Shown here: piece after piece, positions 39,047-48,817 of the stretch
Layout: every line of letters starts with the position of its first letter
How positions within the stretch are numbered: position 1 is the stretch's first letter
NCBI GenBank assembly: GCA_028875225.1
Contig: JAPPFB010000015.1
Location: 1-50,502, forward strand
Length of the DNA stretch: 50,502 nt
Direction: 5' to 3'
DNA from: Chloroflexota bacterium
GTDB lineage: Bacteria; Chloroflexota; Dehalococcoidia; Bin125
Translations under genes and position numbers: made by a program
The notes under the pieces: model-generated
Seen by the model: the letters and a program-made list of their open reading frames with translations, nothing else
What the model was told of the DNA's origin: nothing
The model's database searches: none

Positions 39047-39445
39047 ATGGAATACGACATCCCGGAAGATCTGCTCTACACCTCGGACCACGAGTGGTTG
39101 CGTCGCGACGCCGATAGCCAGGACGAGGTCACGATCGGCATCACCGAGTTCGCCCAGGAACAGCTGGGCGACGTGGTCTACCTCGAACTGCCGGCCGAGG
39201 GCGCCGAGTTGACGTCCGGCGCACCGTTCGGCGAGATCGAGTCGGCCAAGACCGTGGCCGAATTATTCGCGCCGGTCAGCGGCGAGCTGATCGGCGTCAA
39301 TGGGGAGTTGGAAGAGCGTCCCGAACTGGTCAACGAGTCGCCCTTCGACGAGGGCTGGATCGTGCGCGTGCGAATCTCGGACGCAGCGGAGCTGGACGAC
39401 CTGCTGGACGCCGACGCCTACCGGGCGTTGATTCCGGAGGACTAG
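39047..39445 (+). CDS. gcvH: Glycine cleavage system H-protein
   Basis: A 132-residue lipoyl carrier protein of the glycine cleavage system. YTSDHEWLRRD is the family start, and the lipoylated residue is Lys68 in GEIESAKTVAELFAPVSGE. NESPFDEGWIVRVRI is the typical end. It carries the aminomethyl group between P-, T- and L-proteins. It begins 2 bp after gcvT. The L-protein (dihydrolipoyl dehydrogenase) gene is not in the window. Confidence 0.95.
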   Translation: MEYDIPEDLLYTSDHEWLRRDADSQDEVTIGITEFAQEQLGDVVYLELPAEGAELTSGAPFGEIESAKTVAELFAPVSGELIGVNGELEERPELVNESPFDEGWIVRVRISDAAELDDLLDADAYRALIPED

Positions 39446-39447
39446 CG

Positions 39448-40794
39448 GTGAGCTCGCCGCACCCGTACATTCCTGCGACCGAGGCGGACCGGGCGCGGAT
39501 GCTGGAGCGCATTGGCGTCGACGACCTGGACGCCCTGTTTTCGGACCTGCCGGCAAGCTTCCGTGATCCGGCGATCGACCTGCCGCCCGCGCTGACCGAA
39601 CCGGAGCTGATGGCGCTGCTTGCCAATCGGGCCGGCCAGAATGCGTCGCCGTCGCGTCCCAACTTCCTCGGCGCGGGGGCGTACCGACGCTCGGTGCCCT
39701 CGATCGTCCCGTACCTGGTCAGCCGCTCGGAGTTTTCGACCGCGTACACGCCGTATCAGCCGGAGATCAGCCAGGGCACATTGCAATCGGGATTCGAGTT
39801 TCAGTCGGTCGTCTGCGAGTTGACCGGCATGGACGTGGCCAATCTGGGACTCTATGACGTCGCCAGCGCGACGGCCGAAGCCTGCCTGATGGCCGCGCGC
39901 GCGACGAAGCGGCAGGCGGTTTGCCTGCTGGAACCGATTCATCCCGGCACGGCCGGCGTGGTCAAGACGTACGCGCGCGGAGCAGGCCTGCGCGTGGACA
40001 CCGCCGTCTCCGCCGACGAGATCACCGACGAGCACGCTTGCCTCGTCGTGCAGCAACCCGACTTCCTGGGAACCATCGTCGATCTCGAACCGCTCGCGGA
40101 TGCAGCGCACGAGACCGGAGCGCTGCTTGCGGCGGTCGCCGATCCGTTTGCGCTGGGCATGCTCAAGGCGCCGGGCGACGCCGGGGCGGACATCGTCACC
40201 GGCGAGGGCCGCGATCTGGCCGGCGCGCCCGCGTTTGGTGGTCCGTCGCTGGGATTGTTCGCGGCGGGTCTGCCCTATCTGCGGCAGATGCCCGGCCGGA
40301 TCGTTGGCCGGACCAGGGAACTCCATCCGCCGGACGACGGCGAGCCGCGCACCGGCTATGTGCTGACCCTGCAGGCGCGCGAGCAGTTCATCCGGCGTGA
40401 ACGGGCGACGTCCAACGTCTCGACGGCGCAGGCGCTGATCGCGCTGGGCTTCACGATCGCCGTCCAGGCGCTGGGTCCGCGAGGACTGCGCGAGTCGGCG
40501 GAGTTGTGTTACCAGCGCGCGCACGACGCCGCACGCCGGATCGGCGCTCTGCCTGGTTTCGCGGTGCCAGAGCGTGGTCCCTGGTTCCAGGAATTTCTGG
40601 TTCGCGGGCCAATGTCGGCGCCAGAACTGAGCGCGGCGTTGTCGGAACGCGGCATCGCGGCCGGGCTCGACGTTACCGATCGGCCGGAGCCCGAGGCCCG
40701 CGATGCGCTGCTCTTCTGCGTGACCGAGGCGACGCCGGATGCGCACGTTGAAGCGCTGATCGACGCGCTGGCGGCGATTGGAGACGGGGCATGA
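39448..40794 (+). CDS. gcvPA: Glycine dehydrogenase (decarboxylating) subunit 1
   Basis: The N-terminal subunit of a two-subunit P-protein, 448 residues. YIPATEADRARMLERIG and SFRDPAIDLPPALTEPEL are the family N-terminus. YTPYQPEISQGTLQSGFEFQS and MDVANLGLYD follow, and the PLP-enzyme fold continues to the end. Together with GcvPB it decarboxylates glycine and loads the H-protein. GTG 39448 starts 2 bp after gcvH. The split P-protein is typical of Chloroflexota, Firmicutes, Thermus and archaea, which helps place the organism. Confidence 0.94.
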   Translation: MSSPHPYIPATEADRARMLERIGVDDLDALFSDLPASFRDPAIDLPPALTEPELMALLANRAGQNASPSRPNFLGAGAYRRSVPSIVPYLVSRSEFSTAYTPYQPEISQGTLQSGFEFQSVVCELTGMDVANLGLYDVASATAEACLMAARATKRQAVCLLEPIHPGTAGVVKTYARGAGLRVDTAVSADEITDEHACLVVQQPDFLGTIVDLEPLADAAHETGALLAAVADPFALGMLKAPGDAGADIVTGEGRDLAGAPAFGGPSLGLFAAGLPYLRQMPGRIVGRTRELHPPDDGEPRTGYVLTLQAREQFIRRERATSNVSTAQALIALGFTIAVQALGPRGLRESAELCYQRAHDAARRIGALPGFAVPERGPWFQEFLVRGPMSAPELSAALSERGIAAGLDVTDRPEPEARDALLFCVTEATPDAHVEALIDALAAIGDGA

Positions 40795-42299
40795 CGGCGC
40801 CCGGGCCCGGACGAGAGGATTTTGGCGCGCGGCTGAGCGTGGATCGGAGCGTGCCTGGTCGGCGGGCGGTCGATGTTCCGACCTGGCGCGGCGCAAAGAC
40901 GTCCCTTCCCGATGCATCGCTGTTGCGCGACTCTCTGGCTCTGCCGGAGATGAGCCAGGGCGAACTGGTTCGCTACTACACGGCGCTTTCGGAGCGCAAC
41001 TACGGGATCGATTCCGGCACCTACCCGCTCGGTTCCTGCACGATGAAGTACAACCCCAAGGTCAACGATCTGATCGCCTCGCAGCCGGGTTTCGCCAACG
41101 CGCATCCGCAAGCTCGCGAAGAGGATGCGCAGGGCACGCTGCGCACGTTGCTCGAGCTTCGCCATGGTCTGGCGGAGGTCACCGGTCTGGCGCATGTCAG
41201 CCTGGCCCCGGCGGCCGGAGCGCAGGGCGAGCTGGCCGGCGTGCTGATGATCTCGTCGGCGCTGGAGGATCGAGGAGAACTGGGCCAGCGGCGGCGGATC
41301 CTGGTCCCCGACTCGGCGCACGGCACCAATCCGGCCACCGCGGCGATGGCCGGCTACACCGTGACGCATCTCCCGACGGCCGAGAACGGTTCGCTCGACC
41401 GCGCCACGATCGAGCAGGAACTCGACGAGACCGTCGCGGCCGTCATGGTCACGGTGCCGAACACGCTCGGACTCTGGGAACAGGGGATCGAGGAGGTCGC
41501 CGGACTGATCCACGATGCCGGCGCGTATCTCTACGCGGACGGCGCCAATCTGAACGCGATCATGGGCCGCGTACGCTACGGCGATCTGGGCTTCGACGTG
41601 GCCCATCTCAATCTGCACAAGAGCTTCAGCACGCCGCACGGCGGCGGCGGACCCGGCGCGGGACCGGTCTGCTGCACGGAAGAACTGGCGCCGTATCTGC
41701 CGACGCCGGTCGTCGAAGAATGCGACGACGGCGTCGTCCGGCTGGCCGCGCCGGAGCGCAGCATCGGTCGGCTGCAACAGTTCCACGGCAACGTCGGTGT
41801 CTTGCTGCGCGCCTACGCCTATCTGCGCGCGCTGGGACTGGATGGTCTGTGCGCCGTCTCCGGTCAGGCGGTGCTCAATGCCAACTATCTGCGCACGCTG
41901 CTGCACGGTCACTACGACCTGCCTTACGACCGACCGGTGCTGCATGAAGTGGTCTTCTCCGGCTCGCGCCAACGCCGCGAGCATGACGTGCGCACCTACG
42001 ACATCGCCAAGCGCCTGATCGACCACGGCTTCCACCCACCGACGGTCTATTTCCCCCTGATCGTCCCGGAGGCGCTGATGATCGAGCCGACAGAGACCGA
42101 GCCGCCCGAGGCGATCGAAGCGCTCGCCCAGGCGCTGAACGCAATCGCCGAAGAAGCGGCCGACGATCCGGACACATTGCACGGCGCGCCGTGGAGCGCG
42201 CCGATCGGCCGGCTCGACGAGACCACGGCGGCGCGCCGTCCCGTGTTGCGCTGGCAGGACGTCGGCGTATCGGAGGCGGTGTCCCGGATGTCTCGGTAA
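40791..42299 (+). CDS. gcvPB: Glycine dehydrogenase (decarboxylating) subunit 2
   Basis: The C-terminal subunit of the split P-protein, 502 residues. Lys277 in HLNLHKSFSTPHGGGGPG binds PLP. YPLGSCTMKYNPK, SAHGTNPATAAMAGY and FYPPTVYFPLIVPE-like FHPPTVYFPLIVPEA are hallmarks. It overlaps gcvPA by ATGA, so the subunits are probably made in equal amounts. It catalyses the glycine decarboxylase step with GcvPA in the cytoplasm. Confidence 0.95.
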   Translation: MTAPGPGREDFGARLSVDRSVPGRRAVDVPTWRGAKTSLPDASLLRDSLALPEMSQGELVRYYTALSERNYGIDSGTYPLGSCTMKYNPKVNDLIASQPGFANAHPQAREEDAQGTLRTLLELRHGLAEVTGLAHVSLAPAAGAQGELAGVLMISSALEDRGELGQRRRILVPDSAHGTNPATAAMAGYTVTHLPTAENGSLDRATIEQELDETVAAVMVTVPNTLGLWEQGIEEVAGLIHDAGAYLYADGANLNAIMGRVRYGDLGFDVAHLNLHKSFSTPHGGGGPGAGPVCCTEELAPYLPTPVVEECDDGVVRLAAPERSIGRLQQFHGNVGVLLRAYAYLRALGLDGLCAVSGQAVLNANYLRTLLHGHYDLPYDRPVLHEVVFSGSRQRREHDVRTYDIAKRLIDHGFHPPTVYFPLIVPEALMIEPTETEPPEAIEALAQALNAIAEEAADDPDTLHGAPWSAPIGRLDETTAARRPVLRWQDVGVSEAVSRMSR

Positions 42300-42342
42300 G
42301 GCGAGTACGCTCACTTCTGGATGAAGTGGTAGACGATTCGCC

Positions 42343-43446
42343 ATGGCCAACCGACCGCTGGCTCAACTCAGGGAGCGCCGACCGGATCTGGCGGGCAACG
42401 CCGAATCGACGCTGCCGCGATTGTTGGAGCCACTCGTCTGGGGGACGCTCACGGCCGGTCTGATTGCGCTGGTGCTGGTCAATCTGGCGCTGGGCGCGTT
42501 TGACGTCGATATTCCGAGAATCATCGGAGTGCTGTTCGGCAAGCTCGGGATCGACCTCGGCATCGAGTACTCCGCCCGCGAAGAGGCGGTCGTCTGGGTG
42601 ATCCGCGTGCCGCGGATGCTGATGGCGGCGGCGGTCGGAGCCGGCCTCGGAATCTCCGGCGCGGCGCTGCAGGGCCTGTTCCGTAATCCACTGGCCGACC
42701 CGGGACTGATCGGCGTCTCCAGCGGCGCCGCCTTCGCGGTCGCGGTGTCGGTGGTCGTCGGCATCTCCACATGGGGACTGTTCGCGCTGCCGCTGGCCGC
42801 ATTCTTGGGCGGGTTGACGCTCACGTTTCTGATCTACGGATTCGCTCGACGCAGCGGCCGCGCCCAGATGGCGACGATGTTGCTGGTCGGCATCGCGGTC
42901 AATGCGTTGCTTGGGGCGGCGATCAGTTTCATCATCTCCTTTTCCGACGACGAGGAGCTGCGCGACATCGTCTTCTGGCTGCTGGGCAGCCTGGCCGGTT
43001 CGCTGTGGGAATACGTGTACTCGGCGGGACCGTTGATCCTGTTTGCGGTCGCAGTGCTCATTCGTCAGGCGGGCGCGCTGAACCTGTTGTCGCTGGGCGA
43101 CGCCGAGGCGCGGCATCTTGGCGTGCCGGTACAACGAACCCAGCTTCTGATCGTCACGGCCGCCGCGATGGCAACGGGCGCGGGCGTGGCGGTCGCCGGT
43201 GTGGTCGGATTCATCGGGCTGATTGCGCCGCACATCGTGCGTCTGGCGGTCGGGCCCGACCACAAGCGTCTGATGCCGGCCAGCGCCATGGCGGGAGCGA
43301 TCCTGGTGCTGGGCGCCGACCTGGCCGCGAGAACCATTGCAGCGCCGGCGGAACTTCCGCTCGGCGTGCTCACCGCGATGATCGGCACGCCGGTCTTCCT
43401 CTTCCTGATCGACCGCTCGCGCCGCAGCCTGGCATCCGGATTCTGA
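42343..43446 (+). CDS. FecCD/BtuC-type ABC transporter permease
   Basis: A 367-residue permease with about 9-10 TM segments of the iron-siderophore/cobalamin/haem FecCD family. RVPRMLMAAAVGAGLGISGAALQGLFRNPLADPGLIG is shown by its key parts RVPRMLMA, GAALQGLFRNPLA and LIGVSSGA. FIGLIAPHIVRLAVG and a closing GTPVFLFLIDRSRR are signature elements. It would pair with an ATPase and a binding protein, neither of which lies within the window, so it is an orphan here. It follows gcvPB by 43 bp and may be co-transcribed. Confidence 0.9.
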   Translation: MANRPLAQLRERRPDLAGNAESTLPRLLEPLVWGTLTAGLIALVLVNLALGAFDVDIPRIIGVLFGKLGIDLGIEYSAREEAVVWVIRVPRMLMAAAVGAGLGISGAALQGLFRNPLADPGLIGVSSGAAFAVAVSVVVGISTWGLFALPLAAFLGGLTLTFLIYGFARRSGRAQMATMLLVGIAVNALLGAAISFIISFSDDEELRDIVFWLLGSLAGSLWEYVYSAGPLILFAVAVLIRQAGALNLLSLGDAEARHLGVPVQRTQLLIVTAAAMATGAGVAVAGVVGFIGLIAPHIVRLAVGPDHKRLMPASAMAGAILVLGADLAARTIAAPAELPLGVLTAMIGTPVFLFLIDRSRRSLASGF

Positions 43447-43515
43447 CAGACGCGCTTCGATAGGCTGTCCGTCGGAACTCATTCCTCCCCAGAACCCTGA
43501 GAAACGCGGTGCAGC

Positions 43516-44646
43516 GTGAAGTCACGACAGATTCGCTCCAAGGTGACCAGCGACGGGCAACTCATCCTGTTACTCGAAGACGTGGAGGTTCCGTCCCCCG
43601 GGCCGGACGAGGTCGTCGTGCGGGTCGAGGCGTCGCCGATCAACCCGTCCGATCTGGGGCTGCTGATCGGTCCGGCCGACATGAGCCGGGCTCAAGCGTC
43701 TGGAACGTCCGATTTTCCCGTCGTCACGGCCCCGATTCCGTCCGCGATGTTGCCGTCGCAGGCCGACCGCTTCGACATGTCGCTGCCCGCCGGCAACGAA
43801 GGGGCGGGGGTCGTGATCGCTGCCGGTTCGAGCGAGGCAGCCCAGGCGCTACAGGGCAAGACGGTGGCGGCGATCGCCCGGGAGATGTACTCGCAGTACC
43901 GGGTCATGCACGTCTCACAGTGCCTGCTGCTGCACGAGGGCACCACAGCCAGAGAGGGCGCTTCCTGCTTCGTCAATCCGCTGACGGTGCTGGGCATGGT
44001 CGAAACGATGCGGCTGGAAGGACACACGGCGCTCGTCCATACCGCCGCGGCGTCGAATCTCGGCCAGATGCTGCAGAAGGTCTGCAACGACGAAGGCATC
44101 GCCCTGGTCAACGTCGTGCGTCGTCCCGAGCATGTCGAGCTGCTGCGTGGGATCGGCGCGCGGTACGTCTGCGACACGAGCTCAGACACGTTCGAAGACG
44201 ATCTGATTGCTGCGTTGACCGAGACCGGCGCGACCCTGGCGTTCGACGCCACCGGCGGCGGTCCGCTGGCCAATCAGCTGCTGCATGGCATGGAAGTGGC
44301 GGCGAAAGCCAAGGATCCCGGATTCAATCGCTACGGGTCCAACGTGCACAAGCAGGTCTACATCTACGGCGGCCTCGACACCTCGCCGACGGTGCTGCAT
44401 CGCAGCTATGGGCTCGCCTGGGGTCTGGGCGGCTGGTTGCTGACGCCGTTCCTGGAGCGGGTCGGACAGGAGGCGTCGGAGCGCTTGCGACAACGAGTCG
44501 CCGACGAGGTCACGACCACGTTCGCGAGCGACTACGCCAGGGAAATCTCGCTGGCCGAAGCGCTCGACCTCGACAACATCGCCGTCTACAACCGGCGCGC
44601 CACCGGCGAGAAGTACTTGATCAATCCCAACAAGGACATCGGCTGA
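43516..44646 (+). CDS. Medium-chain dehydrogenase/reductase (quinone oxidoreductase-like)
   Basis: A 376-residue MDR protein. VEVPSPGPDEVVVRVEASPINPSDL is the catalytic-domain start (seen in its parts PGPDEVVVRVEASPIN and PSDLG), then AGNEGAGVV. The nucleotide-binding domain has HTAAASNLGQML and FDATGGGPLANQLL. Zinc-ligand cysteines are not evident, so it is more like the zinc-free quinone-oxidoreductase or crotonyl-CoA-reductase-like branch. The substrate is unknown. GTG 43516 is the start. Confidence 0.82.
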   Translation: MKSRQIRSKVTSDGQLILLLEDVEVPSPGPDEVVVRVEASPINPSDLGLLIGPADMSRAQASGTSDFPVVTAPIPSAMLPSQADRFDMSLPAGNEGAGVVIAAGSSEAAQALQGKTVAAIAREMYSQYRVMHVSQCLLLHEGTTAREGASCFVNPLTVLGMVETMRLEGHTALVHTAAASNLGQMLQKVCNDEGIALVNVVRRPEHVELLRGIGARYVCDTSSDTFEDDLIAALTETGATLAFDATGGGPLANQLLHGMEVAAKAKDPGFNRYGSNVHKQVYIYGGLDTSPTVLHRSYGLAWGLGGWLLTPFLERVGQEASERLRQRVADEVTTTFASDYAREISLAEALDLDNIAVYNRRATGEKYLINPNKDIG

Positions 44647-44754
44647 GATTGCTGGCGAACCTCGCCAGTGGCCGCCCACCCACCAAATCTCGTCGAACCG
44701 GAGCTTGCCGCGGCAATCTCGCCATGATGTGTACTGACGTCCGTGCTGGACGGT

Positions 44755-44787
44755 GCGAGATACCCGCGACAGGCGCGGGTATGACGG
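44755..44787 (+). repeat. Palindromic repeat family A, copy 2
   Basis: GCGAG, then ATACCCGCG (44760-44768) and CGCGGGTAT (44774-44782) around a 5-nt loop, then GACGG. Same layout as the 17013 copy on its minus strand. Confidence 0.65.
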
Positions 44788-44890
44788 GCTGATCTCTGGG
44801 GGCGGTGCGGTTGCCGATGCCGATCGCGGTCTGGGCCCCGCGTCGAGCGCGGGGCATCGGAGGGGGTTGGCGGAGACTGTGCGGAGTGAG

Positions 44891-44923
44891 GCGAGATACC
44901 TGCGACAAGCGCCGGTATGACGG
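44891..44923 (+). repeat. Palindromic repeat family A, copy 3
   Basis: GCGAG, then ATACCTGCG (44896-44904) and CGCCGGTAT (44910-44918) around a 5-nt loop, then GACGG. The arms have one mismatch pair. It is a direct repeat of copy 2, 136 bp away. Confidence 0.6.
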
Positions 44924-44959
44924 GGTCGTTTGAGCTCTATTGCGCGATGGGTATCGAAC

Positions 44960-45720
44960 CTATCCCCGGCCGTAGAGCGGCATCTTCGTCGCCATCACCG
45001 TGATGAACGGCACGTTGGCGTCGAGCGGCAGGTTGGCCATGTAGACAATGGCGTCGGCGACGTGCTCGACGTCGAATGTCGGCTCCGCCATCCGCTCGCC
45101 GCTGGGTTGCGGCACGCCGCGACCCATACCTCCGGTCATCTCGGTCAGCGCGTTGCCGATATCGATCTGTCCGCCGGCGATGTCGTACTTGCGGCCGTCG
45201 AGCGCGATCGACTTGGTCAATCCGGTGAGCGCGTGCTTGGTCGCGGTGTACGGAGACGAGTTCGGCCGCGGACGATCGGCCGAAATCGAGCCGTTGTTGA
45301 TGATCCGCCCGCCGCGCGGATCCTGATCCTTCATGATCCGGAACGCCTCCTGCGTGCAGAGGAACGCGCCGGTCAGGTTCAGATCGACGACCCGTTGCCA
45401 TTGTTCGAGCGTGAGGTCCTCCAGCAGGACCGGCGGGGCGCCGCCGCCGGCGTTGTTGAACAGCATGTCCAGGCGTCCGTAGGTCTCACGCACTTGCGCG
45501 AAGAGCGAGGCAACCCCATCGGCGGTGCTGACATCGGCGGCGACCGCCAGCGTCCGGGCTGCGTCGTCGCCGGCCATCGACTGGGTCTCTTCGAGCCGCT
45601 CCATGCGTCTACCGTTGAGCACCACCGTCCAGCCGTGTCTGAGCAATCCCAGCGCCGACGCCCGACCAACGCCCGACCCTGCTCCGGTGATCACTGCAAT
45701 TCGTCCAGTTGCCGAGTCTG

Positions 45721-45724
<4 letters not shown>
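44960..45724 (-). CDS. Short-chain dehydrogenase/reductase (SDR)
   Basis: A 254-residue classical [20 protein letters not shown] binds the cofactor; NNAGGG, the Ser in [11 protein letters not shown] and the Tyr/Lys in YTATKHA form the active site. Its Arg-rich second strand (NGRRMERL) suggests NADP. It overlaps the hydroxypyruvate-isomerase-like gene upstream by ATGA, so the two enzymes are likely to act on the same pathway, perhaps a sugar acid or hydroxy-acid route. Confidence 0.9.
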
Positions 45725-46506
<782 letters not shown>

Positions 46507-46577
46507 GGCGGCATACTAGGGGCTGCTCAAGACCCCGCTGACTGGCGTCGGGCTGAGCGGGTCGGCAGGAACTCCGC

Positions 46578-47093
46578 ATGGACCAGACCTACTTCTCGGC
46601 AAAGGTCGAAAAGCGCGTCAGCGCCATTCACGGCCGAGGCCTGTTCGCCCGCGAGCCGATCGCCCGGGGCGAGGTCGTCGTGGTCAAGGGCGGCTATGTC
46701 ATGACCAGGTCTCAACGGGACGACGTCGCCCGTGAACTGGGTCCGGCCGAGATCCAGATCACCGAAGACCTGCACATCGGACCCATCACGCCGGAGCAGC
46801 GCGAGGGCGGGATGATGCATCTCAACCACTCCTGCGAGCCCAATCTCGGCCTGCAGGGACAGATCGTCTTCGTCGCCATGCGCGACATCGCCGAAGGCGC
46901 AGAACTGACCATCGACTACGCCATGACCGACGACGAACCATACGAGATGCCCTGCGACTGCGGCGCCGAGACCTGCCGAGGCGTCATTACCGGCTACGAC
47001 TGGAGACAACCCATCCTGCAGCGCAAGTACGACGGCTATTTCTCCTGGTTCATCCAACGACGACTGGATCGGACAGGCAGCGGAGATGCCTGA
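46578..47093 (+). CDS. SET-domain protein (lysine methyltransferase-like)
   Basis: A 171-residue compact SET-domain protein. HGRGLFAREPIARGEVVVV opens the domain. NHSCEPN (83-89) and ELTIDYA (109-115) form the SAM and knot motifs, and a post-SET cysteine cluster CDCGAETCRG (126-135) follows. The catalytic Tyr is Tyr114. SET domains methylate protein lysines; in bacteria the target is generally unknown. No pre-SET region. It is divergent from the isomerase gene with a 71-bp gap, and a thioesterase follows on the same strand after 96 bp. The eukaryote-like family suggests horizontal transfer in the distant past. Confidence 0.88.
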   Translation: MDQTYFSAKVEKRVSAIHGRGLFAREPIARGEVVVVKGGYVMTRSQRDDVARELGPAEIQITEDLHIGPITPEQREGGMMHLNHSCEPNLGLQGQIVFVAMRDIAEGAELTIDYAMTDDEPYEMPCDCGAETCRGVITGYDWRQPILQRKYDGYFSWFIQRRLDRTGSGDA

Positions 47094-47189
47094 CCCTCTC
47101 GGGAGTTTGGCCGCAGAAAGCGGATAGATTCGCCGCTCGTCCCTGCCTAGGTTGTCGGTATCGGCACCACAATGAATCGAGGGTGACTC

Positions 47190-47663
47190 ATGGATCAATG
47201 GCCCAGGAACGAGTCTCGCCAGGGACTGGCGGAATGGATCAACCAACAATCCAGTGAAGAGACCCTGATGGACCGCTTGGGGATGCGTGTCACGGAGGCA
47301 GGACCTGAGCGGGTCGTCGTGGAATTGCCTGTGCATCCTGGCGTCTTCACCCCTCAGCGCCACGTCCATGCGGGTGCCATGATCGCTCTGGCCGACACCG
47401 CCGCCACCTGGGCCGCGATGGCTTCCTATCGCAGTGAGTTGGAGCCGGACCAGTTGCCGGTCGCGGTGGCCATTTCCAGCCAGCTCGTCGCCAACGTCAG
47501 CCAGGGTCTGCTGATAGCCGAGGCGACCGTTCCCCATCCTGGTCGCACGTTGCTCGCTGCGACCACCCGGATCACCAATGGCGACGGCAAACTGCTCGCG
47601 CTCGTCAACTCCACCCACTTCGTCCGCGCGCCGTCGCAACCGGTGCCGACGCATTCCGCCTAG
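47190..47663 (+). CDS. PaaI-type hotdog-fold thioesterase
   Basis: A 157-residue hotdog thioesterase. LGMRVTEAGPERVVVELPVH is the first strand pair. HVHAGAMIALADTAATWAAM holds the catalytic loop with the Asp/helix seen in PaaI/YbdB-like enzymes. VNVSQ-type LVANVSQGLLIAEATVPHPGRTL and the closing FVRAP follow. It hydrolyses acyl-CoA thioesters, perhaps to recover CoA. ATG 47190 is preceded by GAGGGTGA, and Ada follows on the same strand. Confidence 0.88.
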   Translation: MDQWPRNESRQGLAEWINQQSSEETLMDRLGMRVTEAGPERVVVELPVHPGVFTPQRHVHAGAMIALADTAATWAAMASYRSELEPDQLPVAVAISSQLVANVSQGLLIAEATVPHPGRTLLAATTRITNGDGKLLALVNSTHFVRAPSQPVPTHSA

Positions 47664-47682
47664 CTCAACGGAACACACTGCG

Positions 47683-48798
47683 ATGCCTGGGACTGCCATG
47701 CCAGAGACCACACGGCACACAGAACCGCTGAGCTCGGACCGCGAGCGGTTGTGGGCCGCCGTGCAGACAAGGGATGCACACTTCGACGGCCACTTGATCT
47801 ATGCGGTGCGCTCCACCGGCATCTACTGTCGGCCCAGTTGCCCCAGCCGTCGACCACGCCGGGCTCAGGTGGCGTTCTTCGCGACACCGGATGAAGCGCG
47901 TCTCGCGGGTTATCGCGCATGCCGCCGCTGCCGGCCGGACGAAGCAGGCGAGGACGCCAGGCTGATTCCGCGCGCCTGCGAGTACATCGACACTCGGATC
48001 GACGCTGACGACGCTCTGCCATCGCTGACCGAACTGACGAATGAGCTTTCAGTCGCGCCAGCTCGGCTCCGACGCGTATTCAAGCAGCACACCGGCCTCA
48101 CCCCAATCCAGTACGCCCGTGGACGCCGCCTGGCCCGATTCAAATCCAGGCTCCGGGATCAGGCAAGCGTCGCCGATGCGATGTACGACGCAGGGTACGG
48201 CTCTACCAGTCGCGTGTACGAGACAGCCAACGCGCAACTCGGTATGACTCCGGCCAGCTATCGCAAGGGAGGCGCCGGGGCCGTCATCCGCTTCGTCGTC
48301 TCGCAGTCCACCTTCGGCGGCTTGCTGGTTGCCGGAACGGCCACCGGCATCTGCGCCGTCAAACTCGGTGACGATCCTGACGCGCTCATCGACGAACTGC
48401 ATGACGAGTTTCCTGCCGCAGCGATCGAGCGCCTGGAGAGCAGCCAACACGATCGGCAATCGTCTGGACTGCATGGCTGGCTGGACGCGATCTTGAGCTA
48501 CCTCGATGGGCACAGGGAGGACATCGACCTACCGCTGGACGTACATGCAACCGTCTTCCAGTGGCGGGTCTGGCGGAAACTCCAAAGCATCCCGCCGGGC
48601 CAGACGAGAACCTACGGCGAGCTGGCCCGGGAACTGGATCAACCCGGAGCCAGCCGCGCCGTAGGCCAGGCCTGCGCGAGCAACCCCGTGGCGCCCATCG
48701 TGCCTTGCCACCGCGCGATCCGCGCAGACGGCAGCCTCGGCGGATACCGCTGGGGAATCCAGCGCAAAGTGCGCCTGTTGGAACTGGAGCGCCGATAG
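47683..48798 (+). CDS. ada: Ada: bifunctional methylated-DNA repair protein and regulator
   Basis: A full Ada of 371 residues from ATG 47683 (47698 is an alternative; the frame is open from 47578). The N-terminal zinc cluster is Cys49, Cys53, Cys80 and Cys83, with the same spacing as Cys38/42/69/72 of E. coli Ada; the first is the methyl-phosphotriester acceptor. An AraC-type HTH (LTELTNELSVAPARLRRVF, YARGRRLARF) follows. The C-terminal O6-alkylguanine transferase domain has the acceptor Cys in VPCHRAIRADGSLGGYRWG. It repairs alkylated DNA and, when methylated, activates its regulon. No alkA or alkB lies next to it. Confidence 0.94.
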   Translation: MPGTAMPETTRHTEPLSSDRERLWAAVQTRDAHFDGHLIYAVRSTGIYCRPSCPSRRPRRAQVAFFATPDEARLAGYRACRRCRPDEAGEDARLIPRACEYIDTRIDADDALPSLTELTNELSVAPARLRRVFKQHTGLTPIQYARGRRLARFKSRLRDQASVADAMYDAGYGSTSRVYETANAQLGMTPASYRKGGAGAVIRFVVSQSTFGGLLVAGTATGICAVKLGDDPDALIDELHDEFPAAAIERLESSQHDRQSSGLHGWLDAILSYLDGHREDIDLPLDVHATVFQWRVWRKLQSIPPGQTRTYGELARELDQPGASRAVGQACASNPVAPIVPCHRAIRADGSLGGYRWGIQRKVRLLELERR

Positions 48799-48817
48799 AG
48801 GGCAATCTGAGGTCCGC

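Larger units (their letters stand above)
44647..44959. other. Intergenic region with palindromes
   Basis: A 313-bp gap between convergent MDR and SDR genes with no supported gene. It holds two family A palindromes and a separate hairpin GCCCCGCG/CGCGGGGC at 44835-44855 with a 5-nt loop, similar to the units of family C. These could end transcription from both sides. Confidence 0.6.

Noticed and set aside
40509-42350. 613-codon open frame antisense to gcvPA/gcvPB
   Set aside because: Both sense genes are unmistakable glycine dehydrogenase subunits; the antisense frame has no recognisable motif.
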